From an uncultured Lachnospiraceae bacterium (GTDB taxonomy: Bacteria > Bacillota > Clostridia > Lachnospirales > Lachnospiraceae): a stretch of 64,000 bases of DNA. How positions within the stretch are numbered: the stretch's first letter is position 1; each line of letters begins with the position of its first letter. Under the pieces are notes generated by a model, which was not told the DNA's origin, did not search any database, and saw only the letters and a program-made list of their open reading frames with translations. The stretch lies in contig CANRIM010000003.1 in NCBI GenBank assembly GCA_947630695.1, positions 1 through 64,000 of the forward strand, written 5' to 3'. The position numbers were made by a program, and so were the translations under genes. Below are positions 1 to 7,959 of the stretch, one piece after another.

Positions 1-76
1 ATATGTGCTATCACACGCATTCTTCGTCGTTTTTTCAAGATTGCGTATAAGCTTAGCGAGTTTCGCAATTACCTAA

Positions 77-769
77 TCAGACTCTTCTTATCCCAGAAAT
101 GATCTGTGCAATATTAGAAGTAATTTTTCCTTTACAATCTGAAATATCTTGGTTGATTTTCTTCTCCTGCTCTATCGCCACATCTATTTTTAATGCTAAA
201 TTACCAATGTCAGGATTGTGTTTTGCATTCATTCCCGTTTTTTTCAAAAGCATATTATAGATGGGGGTCTTCCCTTGTACCTTTTGATTTTCCAAAATCA
301 AAGAATAATTAGGAGTAATGATTTCTTCATAAGAATTTTCTATATGCAACAGCAAAAAAAGTTCAAATGCCGGATTTGTTATTGCATATATGCTATTGGG
401 GCTCCTCTCCTGCAACAGTTCTTGAAAATTGGAGACTTTCTTTTCAAAAATATCAGCATCAAAAACAATTACCATTTTATCTTGCTTATCATCAAATTCA
501 ATTTCACCATTCCGCTTAAGCTTCTCTGCAAATTTGATCAAATGAGCAGGGTAAGATATATTTCTGTCATCTTCTGTTTTTTCCAGAAACCGTATGTCTA
601 TTGTATCTTTGAAACCAAGCCTTTTTCTTTCATCAATAAGTTTTTCAAAATAATATTTTTCAGTATTTACGCCTTCCGCAATAAAATAGTATTTGCAGTA
701 GGGATCAACTGCCGGTTCTTGATCAGATTTTCTTAAATGCCAATTTCCATACGAGCGCACAGGAGCCAT
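77..769 (-). CDS. RloB family TOPRIM-like protein (AbiLii-type)
   Basis: This 230-residue protein has the RloB family signature: an EG-x2-TE-x2-YF motif at residues 32-41, a DAD acidic motif at 104-106 and an NPxFE...LLLH motif at about 132-142. These are TOPRIM-like acidic motifs, expected to bind metal and act on nucleic acid. The family is known as the second gene of RloA/RloB and lactococcal AbiL pairs, where it is thought to be the effector of an abortive infection system. Its ATG overlaps the stop of the upstream ATPase by one base (TAATG), which points to translational coupling. The region is clearly AT-richer than the housekeeping genes to the right, consistent with transfer. The family call is firm; the defence role is inference. 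No terminator is obvious in the 76 bases between its stop and the window edge. Confidence 0.85.
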   Translation of the reverse strand: MAPVRSYGNWHLRKSDQEPAVDPYCKYYFIAEGVNTEKYYFEKLIDERKRLGFKDTIDIRFLEKTEDDRNISYPAHLIKFAEKLKRNGEIEFDDKQDKMVIVFDADIFEKKVSNFQELLQERSPNSIYAITNPAFELFLLLHIENSYEEIITPNYSLILENQKVQGKTPIYNMLLKKTGMNAKHNPDIGNLALKIDVAIEQEKKINQDISDCKGKITSNIAQIISGIRRV

Positions 770-2127
770 TACTCTTCCCCCTTTGCAAACGCAAAGGACT
801 TGAACACGGGAATCGCACCATATCTCCCCTCCAAATATGCTTTGCTTAACTTTTTGTCATATCTCTCTTTGAATTTGTCCAATGAATATAAATGTGAGCA
901 ATTATCCGCATTTCTTTCCACAAACCATATTTCGTCACGCCTAAACAGATCCTGATCCATGATTGTTGGCTCATGAGTCGTAAATATTAACTGAACATTT
1001 TTCCTTTCATGGAATTGCTTAAACAACTCAATAAAATGATATGTCAGCTTGGGATGAAGACTTCTCTCTAATTCATCAATAACATACACCATCTCATCAT
1101 CTGCCTTTAACAGCATATCCATCAAGTCAAATAATCTTCTTGTCCCATCAGATTCTTCACTAAACCCAAAGTCTGCAACAGAATTCCCATGTTTTAGGGA
1201 AAGAGTTGTTATTTCCAAATCCTGTTGGTCATCCATGGAAAAATTGTAGAAATCCTTATTGTACCTTAAAGAAATCTTCACGCCCTTGTGCTTCCCAGTG
1301 GTAATCTTCTCCTTTATCTCTTCCACTATGTCCATAAATATTTCCTTGGGTAATTTGGAGCTGATATCCTCCATGGAAAGTTTATCAATTCGCACCTCGC
1401 TAATTCCTGTGTCAAACGATTCGATCAATCGATTTACTGTCTCCAATGAGTCTGCATCATAATAGTATTCAAAATTGGTTATGGGAGTATTGGGGCTATA
1501 AATCACCAAATCCTTTGAAAACCAGTCAAATATCCTCTTAAAAACAACTAACTTTGAATGCTCTGAAATATTTTTATTTCTATTCATTTCTGATAGGAAT
1601 AACGAAGTTTTGTTATCTGACATATCGTCAGCATAAATCTGAAATTTCGTTCTGTCTGCTGCAGAAATATTAATTTTATCACCTAACTTTGGAGGCTGCC
1701 CTGCTTCTCTTTCAAAAATCATCTGTGCGTCCCCGCCAGGCAACAGTTCATATGCCCATTCCCCGGTAATTGTTCTTTGACTTAGGATCACTGAAAAACC
1801 ATACGCATAAAATTTATTATGCTTGACAAGCTGAACTTCAAACACTGATTCTTTACTTGCATTTTCTTCTTTGTTTCTACAATACATTTGTTTCGCCTCT
1901 AAAGGCATGCCTTTTAAAACACAGTATTTCATAAAACGCAAAATTTCCACTAAATTTGACTTACCAGAGGCATTGGCACCGTATACTACTGCTGATTTCA
2001 AAAGATTTACTCGCTTAATAGTAACTTTGTGCTCGTTATTTTTCCTAATCTTTGCAGACGAAACCATTGTTAATTCAACCGTCTCCTCAAATGATCTAAA
2101 ATTCTCTGCAGTTACTTTTACTAACAT
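769..2127 (-). CDS. RloA-type AAA family ATPase (AbiLi-like)
   Basis: This 452-residue ATPase of the AAA_15/OLD-like class starts with the typical N-terminal ENFRSF strand. It has a Walker A GANASGKS at residues 50-57, a Walker B ending in VIDELE with the following SLHP at about 347-359, and an H-loop TTHE near 383. These are SMC/ABC-like ATPase hallmarks. I chose the ATG at 2127 over one 18 bases upstream because GGAGG sits about 7 bases before it, and those same bases encode the extra residues of the longer version. It is paired and coupled with the RloB gene. In the related AbiL and PARIS systems the ATPase senses infection and controls a TOPRIM partner. That role here is inferred from family and synteny. 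Confidence 0.85.
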   Translation of the reverse strand: MLVKVTAENFRSFEETVELTMVSSAKIRKNNEHKVTIKRVNLLKSAVVYGANASGKSNLVEILRFMKYCVLKGMPLEAKQMYCRNKEENASKESVFEVQLVKHNKFYAYGFSVILSQRTITGEWAYELLPGGDAQMIFEREAGQPPKLGDKINISAADRTKFQIYADDMSDNKTSLFLSEMNRNKNISEHSKLVVFKRIFDWFSKDLVIYSPNTPITNFEYYYDADSLETVNRLIESFDTGISEVRIDKLSMEDISSKLPKEIFMDIVEEIKEKITTGKHKGVKISLRYNKDFYNFSMDDQQDLEITTLSLKHGNSVADFGFSEESDGTRRLFDLMDMLLKADDEMVYVIDELERSLHPKLTYHFIELFKQFHERKNVQLIFTTHEPTIMDQDLFRRDEIWFVERNADNCSHLYSLDKFKERYDKKLSKAYLEGRYGAIPVFKSFAFAKGEE

Positions 2128-2159
2128 GTTGTTCTCCTCCACCATGTGTTTGTATCTAT

Positions 2160-2188
2160 ATAATACATATATGCACTTTGCTTGTCAA
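2160..2188 (-). promoter_or_regulatory. Promoter of the RloAB pair
   Basis: Read on the minus strand, a perfect TTGACA (2188-2183) and TATTAT (2165-2160) are separated by 17 bases. The predicted start of transcription is about 25-30 bases upstream of the ATPase start codon. This near-consensus vegetative promoter suggests the pair is transcribed constitutively as a self-contained unit. Confidence 0.7.
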
Positions 2189-2583
2189 TATATATTTAGA
2201 GATTTTTTCTCCTTATATGCTTTTGTTTTTTTGTTTTCCGGATTTAGTTGCATCATTAAGAGAATTTTCCGTTTTAACTAACATTATATTCTTTTAGTTA
2301 TAGTTTATTCACTCCATAATCGACAAAATATTCAGGATATTAGTTAATAGTCGATCTGCCTTTATGCCTTACTTGCCTTTAGGGAAAAAGGTGCTTTCCA
2401 TAAAGCAAAATGAGCAACTTTCCCAAGAAAAGCTGCCCTTACAAACCAACATATTAACTGTAAACCTTGTCATATCAAAACTCTTTCCTAAATGGTATGA
2501 ATTTCTTTTCTATCAACAAACATTGAAATCTCTATTTTTCATTTTACATCCCACCGTCTATGATTAATACATATAAATACGAA

Positions 2584-2617
2584 GAAAATCAATCGTATTT
2601 TTTTGCGATTGATTTTC
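2584..2617. repeat. Perfect 12-bp inverted repeat in AT-rich intergenic region
   Basis: The arms at 2584-2595 and 2606-2617 are exact reverse complements (GAAAATCAATCG and its partner), around a 10-base T-rich loop. No T-run follows on either side, so it is not a convincing terminator. The surrounding stretch from 2189 to 2655 is AT-rich and I see no gene in it on either strand. Confidence 0.5.
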
Positions 2618-2655
2618 CGAACGATTGTGATGATTTTTTTAAGTCTTGAAATGAT

Positions 2656-2871
2656 CTATAAAACTATCCTGTTGATCAGTCTGCCGATTCGTCCGTTGCC
2701 ATCCTGAAACGGATGGATCCTTTCAAACTTTACATAAAAATCCAGAATATCCTCAAAAGTCTTTTCTTTGTATTGTAAGCTTTTAGCAACGCCTTCATGT
2801 GATAGGCAACTTCTTCCATATGATTTGAATTGTACGTCAGATCAATATTTTGTGACGAAATAACTGCACTT
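2656..2871 (-). pseudogene. Fic domain remnant, frameshifted
   Basis: On the minus strand one frame reads ...EEVAYHMKALLKAYN, typical of the helix before a Fic core. About 20 codons later the adjacent frame reads FERIHPFQDGNGRIGR, a complete Fic catalytic motif (HPFx[D/E]GNGRxxR, His at the HPF). A stop codon (TAG, 2658-2656) follows only a few residues later. The two parts are in different frames, there is a stop just upstream of the first part, and no start or regulatory region is intact. This is therefore the relic of a Fic AMP-transferase-type gene, left by frameshift and truncation at both ends. It lies between the RloAB pair and the core genome. Confidence 0.8.
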
Positions 2872-2880
2872 TAGAAACAA

Positions 2881-3705
2881 TTATTCTCTTTTTGCCCTTT
2901 GCCGGGTGACTTCATACATCAGTATAGAAGCGGCACAGCTTACGTTAAAGGAGGATGCATAGGAATTTTCCGCCATTGGGATAGTGCAGAGCCTATCACA
3001 AAATTCCTTAAATGCCTTATTTAATCCCATCGTCTCATTTCCCGTCATCAACAGCAGCGGCACGGTCAGATCTGTATTGTAAATGGGATATTCATTGTGT
3101 GCCGTAGTTCCAATGGTCGTAAAATCCGGATACTTGCTTTTCAGCTTCGCAATATAATCATACAGCGCTGCATTATCCGTGATTCTCACTACCGGCAATT
3201 TGAAAAATGAGCCCATTGCCGAAACCACTACATCGGGATCATACAAATCCACCCCATGACCGGTCATAATCAGCATATCCGCACCCAGTGCATCACACGA
3301 GCGTATCATCGTCCCGAGATTTCCCTTGTTTGACGGACGATCAAACAGAACAAGAAAGGGCGTTTCCGCCAAAGGAACCGCTTCCAGACTGCCATCCCGC
3401 ATTTCAATGACCGCCATCAGTTCCGAAGTGTCTTCTTTTCCGCTCAGCTCCGCCATAAGTTCTGGTGTCAGGCAATAATTCATATCTGTATCCACTTGAC
3501 AAATCATTTTTTTTGCCCAGTCGGAAAGACAATCCTTGTTATACAGTAAAGACTTAATTTTCCAGTGATTATTTACAGCTTCATTGAGACTACGCACACC
3601 TTCTACCAAAAACTCATGGTATTTGTACCGTTTATTCCGGTTGGTTTTCAGCACTTGAAATTTTTGAAACGCGGCGTTTTTGCTGTAGATTTTGATTTCT
3701 TTCAT
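2881..3705 (-). CDS. TrmH/SpoU family RNA 2'-O-methyltransferase
   Basis: This 274-residue protein has all three SpoU motifs: motif 1 with DRPSNKGNLGTMIRS near residue 120, motif 2 with LLLMTGNETMGLN, and motif 3 with the SYASSFNVSCAASILMYE segment at the C-terminus. These form the trefoil knot that binds S-adenosylmethionine, and the enzymes methylate a ribose 2'-OH in tRNA or rRNA. An N-terminal substrate-binding region of about 100 residues precedes the catalytic domain, as in 23S rRNA methyltransferases of this group. A GGGAG site precedes the ATG. It follows the membrane protein gene at 3722-4294 by only 16 bases and is probably co-transcribed with it. The exact target nucleotide cannot be read from the sequence. 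Confidence 0.85.
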   Translation of the reverse strand: MKEIKIYSKNAAFQKFQVLKTNRNKRYKYHEFLVEGVRSLNEAVNNHWKIKSLLYNKDCLSDWAKKMICQVDTDMNYCLTPELMAELSGKEDTSELMAVIEMRDGSLEAVPLAETPFLVLFDRPSNKGNLGTMIRSCDALGADMLIMTGHGVDLYDPDVVVSAMGSFFKLPVVRITDNAALYDYIAKLKSKYPDFTTIGTTAHNEYPIYNTDLTVPLLLMTGNETMGLNKAFKEFCDRLCTIPMAENSYASSFNVSCAASILMYEVTRQRAKRE

Positions 3706-3721
3706 GTGGTCGTCTCCCTTG

Positions 3722-4294
3722 TTAAAATATCTTTATCCCTGCGATGATTGCTTCTTCCGGATCAAAATAATCCTCCAGATTACTGCTGAGTCCGCTCGCT
3801 TTCCACGTTTGCTCAAAGGTAATATCTTTCGTATTGCTCAATACGATGAATGTCGTATTTTTTTCGGCGCCGCTCAGCCTGCCCGTGATTTCCAGGCGGT
3901 ATTGATAATGATGTCCCTCCGAATACCAGCCATCCGCTGTTTTGTAATGCAAATGGTATATGACAAATTCTCCCTTCTCAGACGTTTCATTGATTTGATC
4001 CTCCGGCGTCACCTGATAAACCTGTTCCGTCTCGCGCAAATCCTGCCGTAACGTTCCCAGCGGGTGATAGCTTTCGCCTTCACCTTCCGATCCCGCAACA
4101 CTATTATGAATGCCGGTATTTAAATTCAGGTGATCGATATTATTCTGCCGGTCAGACAAGGGATTTGTTAAAAAGCACACTGCCGCCGTCGCACTTGCAA
4201 GCACTGCAAACACCAGCAGCCAAAAGGCCGGTTTCCGATCTTTATTTTCCTTCCACGCATCTAAATAAGCGTCTAATTTTCGTGCAAGATACAT
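3722..4294 (-). CDS. Single-pass membrane protein of unknown function
   Basis: The 190-residue product has a charged N-terminus of about 22 residues, one hydrophobic segment (about 25-42), and an extracytoplasmic domain of about 145 residues with no motif I recognise. The topology, a short KRKP-type positive stretch before the helix, predicts that the C-terminal domain is outside. An AGGTGAT site precedes the ATG. The N-terminal layout resembles the tail of some anti-sigma or BlaR-associated membrane proteins, but there is no sigma factor or peptidase next to it. It probably forms a two-gene unit with the downstream TrmH methyltransferase. Confidence 0.6.
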   Translation of the reverse strand: MYLARKLDAYLDAWKENKDRKPAFWLLVFAVLASATAAVCFLTNPLSDRQNNIDHLNLNTGIHNSVAGSEGEGESYHPLGTLRQDLRETEQVYQVTPEDQINETSEKGEFVIYHLHYKTADGWYSEGHHYQYRLEITGRLSGAEKNTTFIVLSNTKDITFEQTWKASGLSSNLEDYFDPEEAIIAGIKIF

Positions 4295-4502
4295 CGCTTA
4301 TCACCTCTTGAAAACAGTTTCAATATTATAATGCACATTTTCAGAGTGTAAATCAATCTGTATTTCACAAAACATGAGGGAATTATTTGCCAGTTCTCAT
4401 ATTTTTCATCAAACTGCTTCTGATCTTTCCCGTCAGCGTCACCGTAATCATTAGAAAATGTACAGACAGGAAATCGCAGATTGTGAAAAACCGGCTTAAA
4501 TT

Positions 4503-4530
4503 AATGGCGCGGCGAAAATGCCGCGCCATT
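4503..4530 (-). terminator. Hairpin terminator after the dockerin-AKR gene
   Basis: An 11-bp perfect stem (4503-4513 with 4520-4530, GC-rich core GGCGCGGC) has a 6-base loop. It lies about 40 bases beyond the stop of the minus-strand gene. Only a weak T-rich tail follows on the minus strand, so termination may be partial. Confidence 0.5.
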
Positions 4531-4570
4531 ATAGCTTCATTATTTCCTGCGAAGATTGCAAATACGGCAA

Positions 4571-6250
4571 TCAATACCAGTCATGTTTTTCATTTCTGTC
4601 CAGTGCATTGATGCGGTTGATTTCCTCGTCTGTCAACGCAAATCCGAAAATATCCAGATTTTCCTTGATATGATCGGGATTACTCGATCCGGGAATGACC
4701 ACAACGCCCTTTTGCAGATTCCAGCGCAAAATGACCTGTGCGGAGCTGACGCCGTGGGCTTTGGCAATGTTTGAAATCACAGTGTCGCCAAGCAGCTCCG
4801 AAGTGTGTCCTCTGCCGCCGAAAGGATACCACCCCTGCACGACGATTCCGAGATTTTGAATGTAGGGGATCACGTCGTTTTCCTGATAGTACGGGTGGAT
4901 TTCGTTTTGCACCAGTGCCGGGGTGATATTCACCTGCGGCAGGAATTCTTCCAGTTCTTCCACATAAAAGTTTGACAGGCCTAGAGAATGAATTTTTCCG
5001 GCCTCGGCGTATTTTTCCATCGCATGATAGGCTTTCACGTCATTTGTCCCGGGATGATGAAGCAGCATCATGTCGATATAGCCGATATCCAGCTTATCCA
5101 GGGCATCCTGAATGGCCTTTTCAGGATTTGCGAACTGCTCTCCCGGATAGATTTTTGTAATAACAAAGATTTCCTCCCGCGGCACGGCAGAATCCCGTAT
5201 CGCACGACCCACGGCAGCCTCGTTGCCGTACATATACGCCGTGTCGATCAGCCGACCGCCTGCGTTTAACAAAGCTGTCACCGAGTTATAGCATTCTTCA
5301 TCAGAAAGGCTGTAGGTTCCCAGCCCCATGATCGGCATTTCATAACCGCTGTTCAGCAGCACGGTTTTCTTTTCAAAGTCAAATTTGCCGATCTCGGCCG
5401 AATCAATTGTTTTATTTGGCGTAATATCATTTTCATGCAGCCAGCTTTCGATTGCTTCTTTGGAAGTACCGGCGGCAAATCTTTGTCCGTCCAGCCAGTT
5501 TGCATCCGGCGCAAGGGCATGCAGATTGTCTGCGCTGGAACCGATTCCGCTACTGTGCGATGTGCAGAACGGCAGGATGGTCTTGCCGGAAAAATCATAG
5601 CTTTCCAGGAATGTATAAATGATTTTCGGCGCCTGCCCATGCCAGATGGGATATCCCAAAACAATTGTATCGTATTGTTCTATATTCTCTACGGAACCGG
5701 AAATTTCCGGACGCGCAGAGGGATCGTTCTGTTCCTGATCGGCCCGACCGCCGGTATAATAGGCCAGATCTGCGTCCGTGTACGGATCTTTCGGCACAAT
5801 TTCATAAAGGTCACTGTTCAAAATTTCAGCAGCATATTCCGCAAGCGCCCGTGTTGTTCCCGTCGCGGAAAAATATGCAACCAGCGTTTTTCCTGCGGCA
5901 GGTTCTTCGCTTTCCACAGGCGGTTCTTCCGTGGTTCCTCCTGTATAGGGCACTGGCGGGATCAGCTGTGCCGCCGTTCTCAATATTTCAAGTGCGTCCC
6001 CGGCCTCAATCGACCCATTATGATTGACATCCGCCAGCAGCGCAGGCAGGCCTGTCGGTATCGTTTCCAGCTGTGCCGCGTGTTTCAGCACAAGCAGGGC
6101 ATCCTCCGCCTGGATTGTTCCATTTCCATTCACGTCTCCATAGAAGATGTTTTCCTCCTGCTGTGCCAAAGGGGTAATTCTTTCCTCACCGCAGGCCGTA
6201 CAGCAAAATATCAGTATAAATGCAAACATCAGTGCTGCAAATCGTTTCAT
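4571..6250 (-). CDS. Lipoprotein with dockerin-like repeats, flavodoxin domain and aldo-keto reductase domain
   Basis: This 559-residue chain has four parts. Residues 1-20 are a lipoprotein signal peptide ending in CTAC, with Cys20 as the likely lipidated residue. Residues about 37-96 hold two calcium-loop repeats of the dockerin type ([15 protein letters not shown] and [15 protein letters not shown]). Residues about 121-275 are a flavodoxin domain starting [13 protein letters not shown]. Residues about 290-559 are an aldo-keto reductase with DTAYMYG, TKIYP and LLHHPG carrying the Asp-Tyr-Lys-His tetrad. The ATG at 6250 has a GGAGG site, whereas upstream in-frame codons belong to the overlapping acetyltransferase. 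It overlaps that gene by ATGA. Flavodoxins and AKRs are normally cytoplasmic, so a surface lipoprotein with both is odd. The domain calls are firm. Reaction and substrate are unknown. Confidence 0.85.
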   Translation of the reverse strand: MKRFAALMFAFILIFCCTACGEERITPLAQQEENIFYGDVNGNGTIQAEDALLVLKHAAQLETIPTGLPALLADVNHNGSIEAGDALEILRTAAQLIPPVPYTGGTTEEPPVESEEPAAGKTLVAYFSATGTTRALAEYAAEILNSDLYEIVPKDPYTDADLAYYTGGRADQEQNDPSARPEISGSVENIEQYDTIVLGYPIWHGQAPKIIYTFLESYDFSGKTILPFCTSHSSGIGSSADNLHALAPDANWLDGQRFAAGTSKEAIESWLHENDITPNKTIDSAEIGKFDFEKKTVLLNSGYEMPIMGLGTYSLSDEECYNSVTALLNAGGRLIDTAYMYGNEAAVGRAIRDSAVPREEIFVITKIYPGEQFANPEKAIQDALDKLDIGYIDMMLLHHPGTNDVKAYHAMEKYAEAGKIHSLGLSNFYVEELEEFLPQVNITPALVQNEIHPYYQENDVIPYIQNLGIVVQGWYPFGGRGHTSELLGDTVISNIAKAHGVSSAQVILRWNLQKGVVVIPGSSNPDHIKENLDIFGFALTDEEINRINALDRNEKHDWY

Positions 6251-6822
6251 TTTTGTTCCGCCTCCTTTTCTATTCGTTTGATCACCTTTGCCGGAACGCC
6301 ACCAACAACGGTGTAGGGTTCCACATCCTTCGTAACCACGGCTCCGGCAGCCACCACTGCCCATTCGCCGATCGTAATGCCCGGTAAAATCGTTGCATTT
6401 GAGCCAATCCAGGCATGATCCTCAAAAATGACAGGTGCATAATGATTCTTGCGATTATTTTTCGGGTCAAAATCATGGTTGATCGTAGCCACCACCACAT
6501 TATGCCCGAATAAAACGCCATCGCCAATCCAAACGCCGCCCTGATCCTGAAAATGGCAGCCGGAATTGATAAATACATTTTTCCCGATGGTCATGTTCCT
6601 GCCAAAATCCGTGTAAAACGGCGGAAACATACGGAAGCTGTTATCAATACTTTTCCCAATGAGATTTTCCATAAGATCATGCAGTTCTTCCGGCGTATGG
6701 TATCTGTTGTTCATCTCCATGGTGATTTTAATTGCTTCCTGAAACAATCCGTGATCCGCCAGCTGCCTGTCCTGATCTGCATTCGTATTCTCACCAAAAT
6801 GTATTGCGGTTTGCATCTCCAT
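6247..6822 (-). CDS. Left-handed beta-helix acetyltransferase (maltose/galactoside O-acetyltransferase type)
   Basis: The 191-residue protein contains the N-terminal helical mac domain and a C-terminal hexapeptide-repeat beta-helix ([40 protein letters not shown]). A catalytic-type NHDFDP segment and the usual final GGVPAKVIK are present. Such enzymes move acetyl from acetyl-CoA to sugar hydroxyls. The ATG at 6822 has AAAGGAG about 9 bases upstream and is preferred over a start 36 bases earlier. Its stop overlaps the start of the dockerin-flavodoxin-AKR lipoprotein (ATGA), so the two are translationally coupled. A LysR gene is divergent. The acceptor sugar is unknown. Confidence 0.85.
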   Translation of the reverse strand: MEMQTAIHFGENTNADQDRQLADHGLFQEAIKITMEMNNRYHTPEELHDLMENLIGKSIDNSFRMFPPFYTDFGRNMTIGKNVFINSGCHFQDQGGVWIGDGVLFGHNVVVATINHDFDPKNNRKNHYAPVIFEDHAWIGSNATILPGITIGEWAVVAAGAVVTKDVEPYTVVGGVPAKVIKRIEKEAEQK

Positions 6823-6878
6823 CCGATCGCTCTCCTTTCCAACAAGTACGTACAGCAAATTGCGCTTTGTCTGATTTT

Positions 6879-6907
6879 ATTTTAGTTCCGACGCTATAAA
6901 ATATCAA
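6879..6907 (-). promoter_or_regulatory. Promoter of the acetyltransferase-AKR operon
   Basis: On the minus strand TTGATA (6907-6902) and TAAAAT (6884-6879) are spaced by 17 bases. The predicted start is near 6872. The LysR-type palindrome centred at 6938 would then be at about -66, the usual activator position. Confidence 0.55.
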
Positions 6908-6930
6908 ATGCATATATTAAATGGTATTTC

Positions 6931-6945
6931 ATACTTGAAAGGTAT
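6931..6945. promoter_or_regulatory. LysR-type operator, ATAC-N7-GTAT
   Basis: A 15-bp dyad of the classical T-N11-A form lies between the divergent genes. It overlaps the -35 of the LysR gene's own promoter and sits about 66 bases upstream of the divergent start. That geometry fits LysR autorepression plus activation of the neighbour. Confidence 0.55.
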
Positions 6946-6963
6946 CGATTTTCCTGCTATATT
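6935..6963 (+). promoter_or_regulatory. Promoter of the LysR regulator gene
   Basis: TTGAAA (6935-6940) and TATATT (6958-6963) are 17 bases apart. The -35 lies inside the LysR-type palindrome. The predicted leader is very short, with GGAGG at 6971-6975. Confidence 0.55.
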
Positions 6964-6982
6964 TTTTGAAGGAGGCGATCCA

Positions 6983-7867
6983 ATGGATATCCGAGTATTA
7001 CAATACTTTCTTGCGGTAGCAAGAGAAGAAAGCATTACAAAAGCCGCTAAAGCCCTGCACATGACGCAGCCCCCTCTGTCAAGACAGCTGAAAAATCTGG
7101 AAGAGGAAACAGGAAAGCAGCTTCTGATCCGGGGAAGTAAAAAGGTAACTCTTACCGAAGACGGCGAACTTCTGCGCAAAAGGGCGGAAGAAATCGTGGC
7201 CTTGATGAAAAAAACAAAAATGGAATTATCCGCCTCTGATGAAAGCATCAGCGGTGATATTTACATTGGCAGCGGGGAAACAGACGCAGTTTCCACAATT
7301 GCGGAAGCGGCAAAAGATTTACAGAACAAATATCCGCTGATTCGTTACCATATTTACAGCGGCGACGCAGAACATGTGGCAGCTCGGCTGGATCAGGGCC
7401 TGATTGATTTCGGACTGCTGGTTGAACCCTTTGACACTGCAAAATATGATTATATCCGTTTGCCGGTCAAGGATACCTGGGGCGTGCTTATGCCTGCGGA
7501 CAGTCCGCTGGCGCGAAAAGAAAGTATCTGCGCCGAAGATTTATGGGATAAACCTTTGCTCCTGTCTCATCAGACAGCTGCCGGCGGTGAGATGAGCGCA
7601 TGGCTGCGGAAAGATTTATCCCAGTTAAATATTGTGGCATTTTATGATCTTTTATATAATGCTTCCAGGTTTGTCAAAGCCGGTTTCGGTTATGCAATTG
7701 CTCTCGACAAGCTGATTCATACAGGAAGCGGAAGCGATCTTTGTTTCAAACCGCTTTCCCCGGTTTTAGAAGCCGGATTATGCATCGTGTGGAAACGCTA
7801 TCAGGTTTTCTCCAAAGCTGCAGAGAAATTTCTGAAGGAAATCCAGGTGAAATTTTATAAGATATAA
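6983..7867 (+). CDS. LysR family transcriptional regulator (divergent to the dockerin-AKR operon)
   Basis: The 294-residue protein begins MDIRVLQYFL and carries an N-terminal winged helix-turn-helix (SITKAAKALHMTQPPLSRQL, about residues 18-37). A C-terminal periplasmic-binding-like effector domain starts near residue 90. The ATG at 6983 has GGAGG 8 bases upstream; a longer reading from 6908 would place the promoter inside the gene and is rejected. LysR regulators usually bind T-N11-A sites between themselves and a divergent target, and such a site is present here. The likely target is the acetyltransferase and dockerin-flavodoxin-AKR operon. The inducer is unknown. Confidence 0.9.
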   Translation: MDIRVLQYFLAVAREESITKAAKALHMTQPPLSRQLKNLEEETGKQLLIRGSKKVTLTEDGELLRKRAEEIVALMKKTKMELSASDESISGDIYIGSGETDAVSTIAEAAKDLQNKYPLIRYHIYSGDAEHVAARLDQGLIDFGLLVEPFDTAKYDYIRLPVKDTWGVLMPADSPLARKESICAEDLWDKPLLLSHQTAAGGEMSAWLRKDLSQLNIVAFYDLLYNASRFVKAGFGYAIALDKLIHTGSGSDLCFKPLSPVLEAGLCIVWKRYQVFSKAAEKFLKEIQVKFYKI

Positions 7868-7891
7868 CTGATAAAATTTTATAAAAAAAAT

Positions 7892-7920
7892 TTGATAAGC
7901 GCATCCTTTTCGGCTATAAT
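7892..7920 (+). promoter_or_regulatory. Promoter of the DUF4143 ATPase gene
   Basis: TTGATA (7892-7897) and a perfect TATAAT (7915-7920) are separated by 17 bases, 40 bases upstream of the GTG start. Confidence 0.7.
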
Positions 7921-7934
7921 AATATCAGATATTA
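7920..7934. promoter_or_regulatory. Perfect 15-bp palindrome at the transcription start (candidate operator)
   Basis: TAATATC and GATATTA flank one central base directly after the TATAAT box, covering the predicted start site. The position is that of a repressor operator. No cognate regulator is identified. Confidence 0.4.
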
Positions 7935-7959
7935 AATCAGCCGAAAGGAGTGTTGTGCT

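Noticed and set aside
1..76. Possible coding end or start at the left edge on the minus strand
   Set aside because: A short open stretch (IAKLAKLIRNLEKTT-like) follows a stop and has no start codon or ribosome site, and the window ends. Nothing can be supported.
5435..6316. Long plus-strand frame (293 codons) opposite the dockerin-AKR gene
   Set aside because: It lies wholly antisense to a gene with clear domains, has no family motif, and has a Cys/Arg-rich composition typical of shadow frames.
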